Both the position numbers and the translations under genes were made by a program. Under the pieces are notes generated by a model. The model saw only the letters and a list, made by a program, of their open reading frames with translations. It was not told the DNA's origin and searched no databases. From Verrucomicrobiia bacterium (GTDB taxonomy: Bacteria; Verrucomicrobiota; Verrucomicrobiia; Verrucomicrobiales; DEV007), in NCBI GenBank assembly GCA_030427505.1, contig JAUICH010000025.1, forward strand, positions 1 through 64,000: DNA of 64,000 nucleotides, read 5' to 3'. Within the stretch, counting starts at the first letter, position 1; each line of letters begins with the position of its first letter. Positions 25,568 to 38,146 of this stretch are shown piece by piece.

Positions 25568-28500
25568 ATGGCTGATTCAAGAAGCGGCATAAATAGCGGC
25601 ACGGAGCCTGACGCGGATACCGGCACTACCCCCAGCGTGGGACATACGCCCGAAGGCACAGCACCTGAAGAAGGCAGCGGCGCGGCCGGAAATCCGGCAA
25701 AACCGGCCGGGAAAAGCGAAGAAAAAGGCTCCGGAGCCGAAAAAGCCTCCGATGCGCCCGCTCCAGCCGAGAGCAAGGCGATAGAGGCCGCCGAAGAAGC
25801 GCCCGGCGTGAAGCCGGGTGGAGACCAGGAGGAGCTTGCGAAGCCCGCCGAAGACCCTGTGGAGGCTCCGGAACCCGGCGACGAGGCTGGAGAGGCCCCT
25901 TCAGTTCCCTCTCCAGACCCAAAGGAAGCCACAGACCCGGCGCCAGTGTCCGGAGACGAAGACGGGAAGGACGCCACGGCGCCTCTGACACCCCAGCCCC
26001 CTGAAGTGCCGGACAAAGCAGCTCCACGGGAAACCAAACCAGTCCCTGGCCCGGGCGGCAAAGGCGGCTCAGCTCCGGCGGCTGACGAAAAGAAAGGGCC
26101 GGAAACGTCAACTCCAACTGCGGAGACGAAAGCGGAACCGGAGTCCCCAGCCGCTTCCCCAGAGGCGGAGCCTGCCGCCGGAACCGTGGAAGAGTCCAAC
26201 TCTCAGACCGGGAAGTCGGAAGCGGAAGGCGATTCTGGCGCGGAAAAGGAACCCGTTTCGAAAGAGGAGGAGAAAGAGGCGCCGCCCGCTGAAGATCTGA
26301 AAGAAGAAACGAAGGCGTCCTCCGGCGTGGATGAGTCGGGTTCCCTGGGAAGCGAGGCTTCCGGCGCCAGCGCGACCGAGGCGGAAAGACCAACTGATTC
26401 ACCGGAAGAACCCAAAGCGGAAGCTCCCGAGCCGAAAGAGGAGACCGAAAGTAAGACGGGACCCGGGTCAGCTTCCAGACCGTCTCCGGAGCCCTCCGCC
26501 TCTGAGCCGCCCCCAGCCCCGAAAGGGGAAAGGGAAGGGGACGCCAAGGGAACCGGAGAGTCCAAACCCGGTCCGGAGCCCGTTGGCGCGGAGCCAGCCG
26601 GGGAAGAAGCAACGAAGCCCTCCCTTGGAAGTGCCACGTCAGGGGAGGCAAAGCCCTCTGGCGAGACCCTCTCGGGGCCTGAAACGGCGGCTTCTTCCGC
26701 CGGGGAGGCGCCCACGCCGGAGCCCGAGCCCACGCCAGAGGAGCCCCAGTCCGAGCCTGACGAACCTGAAGCGAAGAAAACGTCAATTTCGCCCGCTGCT
26801 CCCCAGACTCCGGCCCCTGCGACGCCCGCCCAAGCAGCTTCCTCCGCCGGAGTTCCGCGCGAGCCAAAAGCGGAGGTAGAGACGAAATCCAGGCCCGCAA
26901 GCCAGGCGGAGCCCGAAACGAAGGCCGCTGATGCCACCGCCTCTCCCGCTGGCGGCGAAGACAGCCCCAGGCCTGAGGCTCCCGCGCCTTCGGCACTGGT
27001 CAGGAAACTGATCTCGGGGAAACGTTCCGGGACCACGCCGAAGGCTCCACCGGAGGACCGTGCCAAGGCCGAGCCGGCCCAAGAAGCCCCGAAACCTTCC
27101 GCCGGTCCTCCCGCGCCCGCCGCACCGCCTGTAAAGGAGGGGGATAAGGAGGCTCCGATGGGCAAGGCCGAATCTGCTTCGGAGGCGAAGGTTTCTCCCC
27201 CCGCCGCCCCACCAGTTGGCGGGAAAGAGCTGGCGGCGGACACAAAGCCTAAATCGGAACCGGTATCCGGCGGCAAACCCGCCGAGGAAGCGGCTAAGCC
27301 GTCCTCTGGAACTTCCGAACCCAAGAAGGCGGATTCGTCCACCAAGTACGTGACCATTCCGCTGGCGAACCCGAAAAGCGCAACGGTTCCGGTTCCCGAC
27401 AAACTGCCCGACCCCGAGACCTTGAAGAAAGCCGCTGCCTTGCTGAAGGCGGAACGGCACGGGCAGGAGCCGGCTGATAAGCCCAGGGTAAAACCCGCTG
27501 CTCAGCCAGAGACGGCAGCAACCGCCACCCCCCCGCCGAAACCGGCGGAGCCGAAAGAGACCAGCGGAGGGGACTCGAAGAAGGAGGTCCCCAACAAAAC
27601 CGGCGAACCGGCGTCCGCCAAGGGAGAAACCGTCCCTATTGCGCCAGCCGTGAAAGCGGAGCCCAAAGAAGTCCCGGCCGGCCCTCTGTCGAAAACTGAA
27701 GAGACGCCCGGCAAGACTTCAGAAGAGAAGAAAGCCGCCGAACCTGAGCCCAAACCTTCCGCAGCGAAGGATAAGAACCCGGAGCCGGACAAGAAAGACG
27801 CAAAAGACGAAGCGAAAGCGGCTCCACCCGGACCGGAGCCGGTTTCCGACACCGCTCCGGAAGCGGAGGAAAAGGAACCCTCCGGAAAAGACGCCCCGGA
27901 TCTCGCCGGGAAAAAACCCGCCCCGGGCCTGGCAGCCGCTGGAGCCGTGGCGGCGGTCGCCGCCGCTTCCTCCAAGGAAGATGAGAAATCCACCAAAGAG
28001 GCTAAGACGGAGCCCGCGCCGGAGACGGTAGCGAAAGAATCGCCGGAGCCAGAGAAAGCAGAGGCGGAAGACAAGCCTGAGAAGACCTTGGCCGAACCGG
28101 CCGAAGGGAAACAGGAAGACAAGCCTTCCGGGAAAGAAGAGAAAGAACCCGCCGAAGAGAAGCAGCAGGAAGAGGCTTCCGAGGCAAAAGAGGAAGCGCC
28201 TGCCGAGGGCAAGGAGGCAAAACAAGCGCCTCCGAAGCCAGAGGCAAAGCCGAAACCGGCTCCGGCTCCGGCCGTGGCCGCCAAGGTGGTCGCTCCGGAC
28301 CCGGTGCTCTTTCCAGCAAAGGACACGAAGTTTGCCTGGCTGCTGAAGCCCTGGGGAGGGTCCCTGGCGCTCCTGGTCCTGACCCTGGTCCTAATCGTGC
28401 CCGGCACCTGGATCCTGCCCATGATGGACCGGGATGAGCCGCGCTTCGCCAATGCCACCTGGGAAATGATGGAGCGGAGCGAGTGGGCCATTCCGTATTT

Positions 28501-30040
28501 CAACAACGAGTACCGGTTCGACAAGCCGCCGCTCACCTACTGGTGGATGCGCGTGCATTACTGGATGCTGGGCAAGACCGAGCTGGCGGCCCGCCTCCAC
28601 TCCATCGAGGCCGCGTGGCTGACCGCCATCGTCATCATGTTCCTGGGGCGCTTCCTCTACGGTGCCCGCGCCGGTCTTCTGGCGGGCATCGGGTGGTTGA
28701 CCTGCGTCCAGGTGCTTATTCATGGGCGTCTGTCCGTGGCGGACATGCCCATGCTCCTGGGCGTCACCGCCGCCATGTACGCGGCGGCCCGGCTGTTGCT
28801 GGTGGATGTGGAGCCGAGGCGTTGGGGAAAATGGTTCTGGTTCTTCTCCCTGGCGCTGTCCTTCGGCTTTCTGGCCAAAGGGCCCATTGCCCTGGCGGTG
28901 CCACTGCTCAGCCTGCTGCTGGCGCGCTTCGTCTTTTACCGGAAGCGCCTGCCCTGGCGGCGGCTCCAGTTGTTTTCCACCCTTGGCGTCATTCTCGTGG
29001 TGGTGGGCGCATGGGGCATTCCCGCGTTGCTCAAGACGAAGGGGCTGTTCTGGGACGTCGGCATTGGGAAGCACGTCGTGGAACGCGGTACCGGCGCTTT
29101 CAATGGCCGGGCGTCTCTGCCGGTCGTGTATTACCTCATCACCGTCTTCATCAGCCTCTTTCCCTGGAGCGCCTTCATGCCCGCGGCCTTGAGCAAAGCG
29201 GGGGAGAAACGCCGGGACGCGCGGAACGGCCTGCTCATGGGCTGGTTTGTGGCGCCCTTCCTCATCTTCGGCCCGTACTCCACTCAGTTGCCGCACTACA
29301 TCATGCCGGGTTTCCCGGCCTTCTTCCTCCTCCTGTTCCGGTTCGGGGCCTGGCCGCAGGTGTTCGGTCTCTTCCGCCGCCGCTGGTTCCGCACCGTGGC
29401 GATCTGCTTTGCGCTCTTCGTGATCGTTCTCGGGGGCGTCTTATTCTACTTCCGGAAGAACGAGTTTGAGGACTTCCCCGTGCCGCTTTATGCCATGGGC
29501 TACGCCGCCGTGGCGCTGCTGGGGGCGGCCGCCGCGCTCCCCTGGTTCATCCGCTACCGGAAGCCGGCTTTCATGGGGGTGGCTTTCCTCATCATGGGAA
29601 CCGCTACCGCCTTTCTGTGTTACAACATCCGGGAAGCCCATCCCGTTATGGCCATGCGCCAAGTGTGGGCGGATCCGCCGCCGGAAGGCGCCGCCCCGGT
29701 CACGGAGTTCCGCGCCCGGGAATTCACCGAGCCCAGTCTCGTCTTTTACAGTCAGCCGGGCTGGGACATGAAGGGCAAGATTGAAACCGCCATCCCCTGG
29801 GTGAAGCGCAAGCCGGGACGTGTCCTCGTCATCATGCTGCGGGAATGGCAGTTGGACGACGTCATCTCCGGCTTTTCCCGAAAAGGGATTAAGGGCGTCT
29901 GGCCCTCTAACGACTACCATCACCAGATTTACGACACCCTGGAAACGGAGTCCACCGAAGGCCTGGAGATCGGCACCTACGCCGGTTTCAACGCCGCCAA
30001 GACCAGTTGGGTGGAAGTGATGGTGTTCCGGTCTTTGTAA
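25568..30040 (+). CDS. ArnT/PMT-type membrane glycosyltransferase with a ~900-residue disordered N-terminal region
   Basis: 1490 aa. Residues 1 to ~905 are almost wholly Pro, Glu, Ala, Lys, Ser and Gly, with no hydrophobic segment: an acidic/basic low-complexity tail predicted to be disordered and cytoplasmic. Membrane helices begin at ~925. The catalytic loop MDRDEPRFA (D954, D956, E957) and FDKPPLTYW are signatures of lipid-linked-sugar glycosyltransferases of the GT39/GT83 (ArnT, PMT_2) group. Further helices contain FLAKGPIALAVPLL and STQLPHYIMPGFPAF. It probably transfers a sugar from a polyprenyl carrier to a lipid or protein on the outer face. The frame is open throughout, and the single ATG 25568 is the only plausible start. 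No partner gene is adjacent. Confidence 0.85.
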   Translation: MADSRSGINSGTEPDADTGTTPSVGHTPEGTAPEEGSGAAGNPAKPAGKSEEKGSGAEKASDAPAPAESKAIEAAEEAPGVKPGGDQEELAKPAEDPVEAPEPGDEAGEAPSVPSPDPKEATDPAPVSGDEDGKDATAPLTPQPPEVPDKAAPRETKPVPGPGGKGGSAPAADEKKGPETSTPTAETKAEPESPAASPEAEPAAGTVEESNSQTGKSEAEGDSGAEKEPVSKEEEKEAPPAEDLKEETKASSGVDESGSLGSEASGASATEAERPTDSPEEPKAEAPEPKEETESKTGPGSASRPSPEPSASEPPPAPKGEREGDAKGTGESKPGPEPVGAEPAGEEATKPSLGSATSGEAKPSGETLSGPETAASSAGEAPTPEPEPTPEEPQSEPDEPEAKKTSISPAAPQTPAPATPAQAASSAGVPREPKAEVETKSRPASQAEPETKAADATASPAGGEDSPRPEAPAPSALVRKLISGKRSGTTPKAPPEDRAKAEPAQEAPKPSAGPPAPAAPPVKEGDKEAPMGKAESASEAKVSPPAAPPVGGKELAADTKPKSEPVSGGKPAEEAAKPSSGTSEPKKADSSTKYVTIPLANPKSATVPVPDKLPDPETLKKAAALLKAERHGQEPADKPRVKPAAQPETAATATPPPKPAEPKETSGGDSKKEVPNKTGEPASAKGETVPIAPAVKAEPKEVPAGPLSKTEETPGKTSEEKKAAEPEPKPSAAKDKNPEPDKKDAKDEAKAAPPGPEPVSDTAPEAEEKEPSGKDAPDLAGKKPAPGLAAAGAVAAVAAASSKEDEKSTKEAKTEPAPETVAKESPEPEKAEAEDKPEKTLAEPAEGKQEDKPSGKEEKEPAEEKQQEEASEAKEEAPAEGKEAKQAPPKPEAKPKPAPAPAVAAKVVAPDPVLFPAKDTKFAWLLKPWGGSLALLVLTLVLIVPGTWILPMMDRDEPRFANATWEMMERSEWAIPYFNNEYRFDKPPLTYWWMRVHYWMLGKTELAARLHSIEAAWLTAIVIMFLGRFLYGARAGLLAGIGWLTCVQVLIHGRLSVADMPMLLGVTAAMYAAARLLLVDVEPRRWGKWFWFFSLALSFGFLAKGPIALAVPLLSLLLARFVFYRKRLPWRRLQLFSTLGVILVVVGAWGIPALLKTKGLFWDVGIGKHVVERGTGAFNGRASLPVVYYLITVFISLFPWSAFMPAALSKAGEKRRDARNGLLMGWFVAPFLIFGPYSTQLPHYIMPGFPAFFLLLFRFGAWPQVFGLFRRRWFRTVAICFALFVIVLGGVLFYFRKNEFEDFPVPLYAMGYAAVALLGAAAALPWFIRYRKPAFMGVAFLIMGTATAFLCYNIREAHPVMAMRQVWADPPPEGAAPVTEFRAREFTEPSLVFYSQPGWDMKGKIETAIPWVKRKPGRVLVIMLREWQLDDVISGFSRKGIKGVWPSNDYHHQIYDTLETESTEGLEIGTYAGFNAAKTSWVEVMVFRSL

Positions 30041-30070
30041 AGCCTCTTCCCGGTTCGCGCTTTTTCCAGA

Positions 30071-30163
30071 AAGGTGGTCCTCGACCTCCGGGGGGGGCGA
30101 GCCGGACCGGCTGGAAACTCGCGAGCCGGGCGCTCGATTCATTGCGGCGAAAGCTTCGCTCAA
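30071..30163 (+). repeat. Dispersed repeat R1, copy c (partial)
   Basis: Begins AAGGTGGTCCTCGACCTCCG and ends GCGGCGAAAGCTTCGCTCAA, like copy d, but lacks the right-hand module. It lies between convergent genes, so it may also act in transcript ends. Confidence 0.6.
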
Positions 30164-30174
30164 CCGCTACCTGC

Positions 30175-30984
30175 CTAACCGCCCGCCGCCACCTTCGCCT
30201 TCTCCATCGCCCGTCCGCGTTTCCGCAAGCGCCGCAGGGGAATGCCGCAGGCCACGCCAAAGAAGATGCCGATGAATCCGCCCACCAGCACGTCGCTGGG
30301 GTAGTGCGCTTTTTGATACATCCGCGCCCAGCCCACGCCCCCGGCGAAGATCGTCAGCGGCACGCCGATCTGAGGGCACGCGACGAGCACCGGGGTGGCC
30401 GTGCCAAAGGCCGTGGCCGTGTGGCCGGAAGGGAAGCCTTGGTAGCCGGACGAAGGCATGGGGCCGTAAAATTTGTCGATCGCGTCCGTGCGGGGCCGGG
30501 GCCGGCCCATGGTGAAGCGGTAGGCATTGCACACCATGCCCGCCAGAGTGGCGGAGATGACCGTGGCCATGGCCAGGCGCTGGAGGTAGCGGGACTTCCG
30601 GAACTTGCCCAGCAGCCACAAGCCCACGGCGAAGGCCAGGTTGTACTGAGCGAAGTCTCCCCAGAATGCGATCTGATCCGCCAGGGTCTGGAGGGCTTCG
30701 GAACGGTTCTTCTTGATGGCCCGCAGCCATTCGTAGTCGTGCGGATGGATGATCCACCAGGCCGTGGCCAGCACCGCCAGCGTCGCGGCCAGGCTGGCCC
30801 AGCGGTGGCGGTTGATGAAGTGGGTGGCGCTCCGCCAGACGCCCCGGGCGTCTTTCTTGATCGACCCGGGAATGCGTCCGGAAATTCTTGTGACCGTTGC
30901 CGATGCCGCCGCCTTCTCCGTGACGGGGGAGTTTTCTTTGAGGTCCTCGGGCTGGGGCTGGGCGGGTTGCGCGGCGCTATCCAT
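30175..30984 (-). CDS. PAP2-family membrane phosphatase
   Basis: 269 aa from ATG 30984; an upstream in-frame start adds 18 atypical residues. A soluble Ala/Pro-rich lead is followed by about five membrane helices and the three PAP2 motifs: MGRPRPRTD, GFPSGHTATAFG with the catalytic His, and RMYQKAHYPSDV. Such enzymes remove phosphate from lipids, for example undecaprenyl pyrophosphate or phosphatidate. It is convergent with the ArnT-like gene; a polyprenyl-phosphate recycling link is possible but unproven. Confidence 0.9.
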   Translation of the reverse strand: MDSAAQPAQPQPEDLKENSPVTEKAAASATVTRISGRIPGSIKKDARGVWRSATHFINRHRWASLAATLAVLATAWWIIHPHDYEWLRAIKKNRSEALQTLADQIAFWGDFAQYNLAFAVGLWLLGKFRKSRYLQRLAMATVISATLAGMVCNAYRFTMGRPRPRTDAIDKFYGPMPSSGYQGFPSGHTATAFGTATPVLVACPQIGVPLTIFAGGVGWARMYQKAHYPSDVLVGGFIGIFFGVACGIPLRRLRKRGRAMEKAKVAAGG

Positions 30985-31146
30985 CGTGGGCACCCGTAGC
31001 CTCCCCTGGGGCTGGCGGAAAGCAGAAATTGCCACCACGCGCGGTCACGTGACGGGAGTGCCACCGGTAGGCTTCCCGATTGACGGGGAAACGTTTGTCC
31101 CGCACTGTAGGCTCGATCTCCGGCATTCCTGGACTCGTTTCCGACA

Positions 31147-32175
31147 ATGAAAACCAACCGGCCCATCCTGGCGGCGGTTCTGTGTGTTCTGGCCGCCCTC
31201 GCACCTCTGTCCGCCCCTTCTGAAGTGGAAAAAACAGGCACGGACACGACTAAGGCTTCCGTCGCCAAAGCTCCGGACAAACCGGCCTGGCTGGAAAAGG
31301 TGAACACCGGCCCGCCCGGTCCTATTCCCGAGCTGCCCGCCTGCCGGGTGGACTATACGCTCAGTTGGAATGGCGCGGTGAAAGCCGGGCAGGCCACCGC
31401 CGTGCTGGACCGGGAAAAGGAGGACAACGGTCACGAAATCATCCGGGGCTCGGCCACCGCCGCCAGCTCCGGCGTGGCCCGGCTGCTTTGGAAATACGAC
31501 TGCGAACTGGAGTCCCTCATCGACGCCGAAACGCTGCGGCCCCAGTCTTTCAAGCATAGGGAAAAGGAGAACAAAGAGACCAAGAAATACCAGGTGGCTT
31601 TCCAGGCCGGCCGGGTGAAGAGCGAGCGGTTCTCCCAGAGAGAGGGCGAGGAAGCGGAGACCAAGACCCGCACCTACAAGCTGGACGACTTGCTGGATCT
31701 CCTGTCCTGCATTCTCTACGCCCGCAGCCTTCCGTTGAACGAGGGTGAGGAGATCAACATGGTCGTGTTTCCCTTCGATGCTCCCTACCTGGTGACCTTG
31801 AAAGCGGAGGGAAAAGAGAAGTTTCCCTACAACGGAGAAGAGGTGGACTCCATTCGCACTAGCCTGGAAATCCTGAAGATTAACAAAGATCTCACGCTCA
31901 AGGAGTATAAAAAACTCAAGTCCGCCACCATGTGGGTGTCAGATGACGAGTTCCGCCTGCCTCTGGAAATTCGCACCGAAATCTTCGTCGGCTCTGTCCG
32001 CGCCACCCTGGTGGACCGAAAGTTCCTGGACGGCGCGGAGGCGGATTCGCCCGGTGAAGGCGGCGGGCTTCCGGCTCCGAAAACCGATAAGAAGTCCAAG
32101 CCTGGGAACGAGGACTCCGGGGACGACTGGCTCCAGCAAGGCCTGGACGCCATCCGGAAGCTGATCAGTGCCTGA
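31147..32175 (+). CDS. Exported DUF3108-domain protein
   Basis: 342 aa with a signal peptide (1-24). The DUF3108 beta-barrel-like domain spans about 65-310: YTLSWNGAVKAGQATAVL, a DCELESLIDAETLRPQSF segment, DLLDLLSCILYARSLPL and the closing MWVSDDEFRLPLEI. The family is periplasmic or outer-membrane associated with unknown function. The C-terminus carries a Pro/Lys/Asp-rich tail. It is divergent from the PAP2 gene with a 160-bp spacer. Confidence 0.8.
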   Translation: MKTNRPILAAVLCVLAALAPLSAPSEVEKTGTDTTKASVAKAPDKPAWLEKVNTGPPGPIPELPACRVDYTLSWNGAVKAGQATAVLDREKEDNGHEIIRGSATAASSGVARLLWKYDCELESLIDAETLRPQSFKHREKENKETKKYQVAFQAGRVKSERFSQREGEEAETKTRTYKLDDLLDLLSCILYARSLPLNEGEEINMVVFPFDAPYLVTLKAEGKEKFPYNGEEVDSIRTSLEILKINKDLTLKEYKKLKSATMWVSDDEFRLPLEIRTEIFVGSVRATLVDRKFLDGAEADSPGEGGGLPAPKTDKKSKPGNEDSGDDWLQQGLDAIRKLISA

Positions 32176-32207
32176 TTTTTTGGGGCTATCCGCTGAAATT
32201 AAGCTGA

Positions 32208-33623
32208 TTAGGGGAGGTTTTTACGCCACTCCAAGAGCTGTGTTTTCAGCTTTTCCGTCACCTCAAACTGCTCCGCGATGAGGTTTTCCGACTCCTTGGG
32301 ATCGCTCTCCAGGTCATACAGCTCCGGGCTCGTTCCGTCCGCGTTGATGAGGAATTTCCATTTCCCGTCGCGCACCGCGAGGTTGGGACTGGCGTCGTGT
32401 TTCGCGCCGGGGCGGAGGTAGGTCTTGTCCCGGCCATATTCCCAGAAGAGTGGTTTCTGGCGTTCCACCGGGCCTTGGCCCAGGAGCGCCTGGCTCATGT
32501 CCTGACCGTCAAAGTCCACGCCGTCCGGCGTCTCCACCAGGGCTAGCGCGCAGAAGGTGGGGAAGAAATCGACCGTTCCCATGATGGTCGCCTCATCCGT
32601 CTCTCCCGCCGGGACGTGTCCGGGCCAGCGGGCGATAAAGGGCATGCGGATGCCGCCTTCGTAAATGCTCCACTTCCGCCCGCGATAGCCGCCGGTGCTG
32701 CCGGGCGGTTCCACGCCTTCTTTGTAGTAGCGCGGCCAGGCGGTGGGGCCGTTGTCGCTGGTCAGGACGATCAGGGTCTTTCCGGCCAGACCCAGCTCGT
32801 CTATTTCGCCAACCAGCCGTCCGATCTGGCGATCCATCTCCGTCAGGACAGCGAAGAACTTCTGCTCGTAGGGGTTGTCCGTAATGGCGGCGAATTTCTC
32901 TGCCTCGCCCTCCTTAGGCACATGGGCGTCGTGCACGTCGTTAAACCACAGGTGCAGGTAAAAGGGCTCGTCTTTCTTCCGCCGGATGAAGTCGATGGAC
33001 CGGTCCACGTAAATGCCGCTCATTTCGTGCTTTTCGACGAAGTTGATCTCGCCGTGCCCCAGCTTAGCGCTCATGTCCTGAAGCTTGCCGGGAAAGAGAA
33101 TCCGGTCGCCGAGCCCTTCGAAAGAAACGAGGTGCTCGTCAAAACCGTAGGTGGAGGGCAGGGGCGCGTCATCCACATCCCGGCCGCCGCCCATGTGCCA
33201 CTTCCCGAAGTGCGCCGTGGCGTAGCCCGCCTTCTTGAAGGCCCGGGCAATGGCCGGCGCTTCCGGATCCAGGAAGTCCGGCATGCCTTTCTTCCGGTTC
33301 GTCTTCCGGTCGTTCAGGTAGGAGGAAAACCCGTGCCGGGCCGGGAAATGCCCCGTGGTCACGCCCACGCGGGAGGGCGAACAGATCGGAGAGACCACGT
33401 AAAAATTCGTCAGCTTCAGCCCCTCTGCCGCCAGCGCGTCCATGTTTGGGGTCTCCACCTTGGTATTGCCAAAGCAGCTCGGGTCTCCGTATCCCATGTC
33501 ATCCACAAAGATGAAGACCAGGTTGGGATGTTCCGGCGGAGCCTCCTGACACGCTCCCCATTGTGGTGCGGCAAAGAGCGTGGCGAAAACGAAGAGGAAA
33601 CCAGTAAAGAGGGAACGGCGCAT
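32208..33623 (-). CDS. Secreted sulfatase (family S1), copy 3
   Basis: 471 aa. A signal peptide (1-25) is followed by LVFIFVDDMGYGDPSC, the formylglycine site ICSPSRVGVTTGHF (C81), GKWHMG, TSDNGP and GGIRMPFIARWPGH. All of the core metal and substrate residues of the S1 family are visible. Exported sulfatases of this kind desulfate algal or animal polysaccharides. The enzyme ends 33 bp from the convergent DUF3108 gene. It resembles copy 4 (56736-58217) in overall order and the C-terminal LYDLESDPKESENL. Confidence 0.92.
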   Translation of the reverse strand: MRRSLFTGFLFVFATLFAAPQWGACQEAPPEHPNLVFIFVDDMGYGDPSCFGNTKVETPNMDALAAEGLKLTNFYVVSPICSPSRVGVTTGHFPARHGFSSYLNDRKTNRKKGMPDFLDPEAPAIARAFKKAGYATAHFGKWHMGGGRDVDDAPLPSTYGFDEHLVSFEGLGDRILFPGKLQDMSAKLGHGEINFVEKHEMSGIYVDRSIDFIRRKKDEPFYLHLWFNDVHDAHVPKEGEAEKFAAITDNPYEQKFFAVLTEMDRQIGRLVGEIDELGLAGKTLIVLTSDNGPTAWPRYYKEGVEPPGSTGGYRGRKWSIYEGGIRMPFIARWPGHVPAGETDEATIMGTVDFFPTFCALALVETPDGVDFDGQDMSQALLGQGPVERQKPLFWEYGRDKTYLRPGAKHDASPNLAVRDGKWKFLINADGTSPELYDLESDPKESENLIAEQFEVTEKLKTQLLEWRKNLP

Positions 33624-34274
33624 ATTTGGGGGGAGGGTTTGAAAGAGAAAGGGGGGATTAAATCAACAAACAGCGAAGCCCAAACCCTACGAGAAATCCG
33701 CCCCCGGAATCAAGGGACGCGATGCGGCAATTTGGCGGTGCTCTTTGTCCAGCCTGCAAACAGGAGCTTTCCGCCCGCCGCCCAAGTCATGAAGAGCTCG
33801 CCGACGCAGTGCCCAAGAGGCTTCCCGGGTCCAAAGAGAAACCGCCGAAGGTACTGAAGCGAAGCTTCCTTGGAGTGCGGCGATCCTTCCCGATCTTTAC
33901 CCACAAGTCACAATGGGTCACATACAGGGCCTTGGGAGTCTGGAATAGGCCGTGAGAAGGGGTGATGGGAACGGATTGGAGAGAAAGCGAACGGCTTTTC
34001 CCCCGCCGCGCCTCCGGCTACCCACCTCAGAGCGCCGAAAAAAGATTCGGCGCACTCTAGAGAAGCTTCGCTTCCCTGGGACATTTGGGATTCAGCGGAC
34101 AGCTTTGACTCAAAACAGCTTACTTTACAAGAAATGTGACTTTGGGCGGAGTTCAGGAAAAGGACGCCGGTCCAAGCCGGACTGGCAGTTCCAAAGAAGC
34201 TTCGCTTCAGTCATGATTTCGATAGCTGTCAGACACCCACAACATCCGCCTCCCACGCTTGCTAACCGGCAACA
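33624..34274. repeat. Hairpin-rich intergenic repeat cluster R2, second site
   Basis: 650 bp without a gene. It contains a GATCCTTCCCGATCTTTACC box (33878), a GCCTCCGGCT box followed by an 8-bp hairpin (34032-34053), the hairpins GAAGC-GAA-GCTTC and GAAGC-TTC-GCTTC, and a tail (34153-34226) nearly identical to 14234-14305. The middle part is inverted relative to the first site. The start-proximal end must also carry the sulfatase 3 promoter. Confidence 0.7.
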
Positions 34275-34754
34275 TCACCCAACCCAGACCACCTTGTCGC
34301 TCAGCATGGTCTCGTCGTCGAACTCGAACCAGGCGCGGAACTTTTCGCCGTTCAGCATGCGGGGGAGCCAGCAGCGGTCGTCGGCCCACATGCGGTGGTA
34401 GGGGACATCTTCGAAGGCGAACCACTCGGGCTTAGCTTCGTCCGTCTCCGTGGGCACGCCGGTGAAGGTCTCAGCCCGGAAGACGGTGCACTGCATCCGC
34501 ATGCCGTCGATGAAATCGAAATGCAGCACGCCCATCTCCTCCGGCGCCTGGGGGATGATGCAGAGTTCCTCCTCCACTTCGCGGATGGCGCCTTCCATGG
34601 GCGTCTCGCCGGGCTCCAGTTTTCCGCCGGGTCCATTGATCTTGCCCGCGCCAATGCCGCGCTTCTTGTGAATCAACAACACCCGGCCGTCTTGAACGAT
34701 GAAGAGCAGATTGGCCCGGAGGTTGGGCTCCCAGCTTTCCCAGTCAATGGCCAT
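34275..34754 (-). CDS. NUDIX hydrolase, 8-oxo-dGTP diphosphatase-like
   Basis: 159 aa. The Nudix box lies at about residues 42-64: GPGGKLEPGETPMEGAI followed by REVEEEL, with all conserved Gly, Glu and Arg positions. The lead ANLLFIVQDGRVLLIHKKRG and the trailing WFAFEDVPYHRMWADDRCWLP are close to the MutT/MTH1-like group that cleans oxidised nucleotides from the pool. A single ORF between R2 and gcvP. Confidence 0.9.
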   Translation of the reverse strand: MAIDWESWEPNLRANLLFIVQDGRVLLIHKKRGIGAGKINGPGGKLEPGETPMEGAIREVEEELCIIPQAPEEMGVLHFDFIDGMRMQCTVFRAETFTGVPTETDEAKPEWFAFEDVPYHRMWADDRCWLPRMLNGEKFRAWFEFDDETMLSDKVVWVG

Positions 34755-34840
34755 GAATCAACGAGCAGAAGCGAGGGGGTGATGAGAGAACGGTGGCTTA
34801 CTCCAGAGCTAACCCTTAAAAGTGCCGCCAACCGGTTCGG

Positions 34841-37810
<2,970 letters not shown>

Positions 37811-38146
37811 AAAACCAGCCCGCGCCGTAGGGATCGGTATTGATAACGGCGGGATCTTCCTGGAGGGCGCTGTTCACCGCCACGATTTCGCCCGCCACCG
37901 GGGCGTAGATGTCGCTGGCCGCCTTCACGGATTCCACCACCGCCACGGGATCTCCCGCGCTGACGGTCTTGCCCACTTCGGGCAGTTCCACATAGACCAC
38001 GTCCGTCAGCACTTCCTGGGCGTGATCCGAAATGCCCACCTTGGCCTCCGTCCCGCCCGGCTCTATCCATTCGTGGGATTCCAGATAGCGGAGGTGGTCA
38101 GGAATGTTCATAAGCGCCGAAGGGTAGAGAAGGGTAGGATGAGGAA

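Noticed and set aside
25626-28536. Long minus-strand ORFs (456, 399 and 344 codons) opposite the low-complexity leader of the glycosyltransferase
   Set aside because: They arise from the stop-poor GC-rich text of the plus-strand gene, show no domain or start signal, and their composition mirrors the sense strand.
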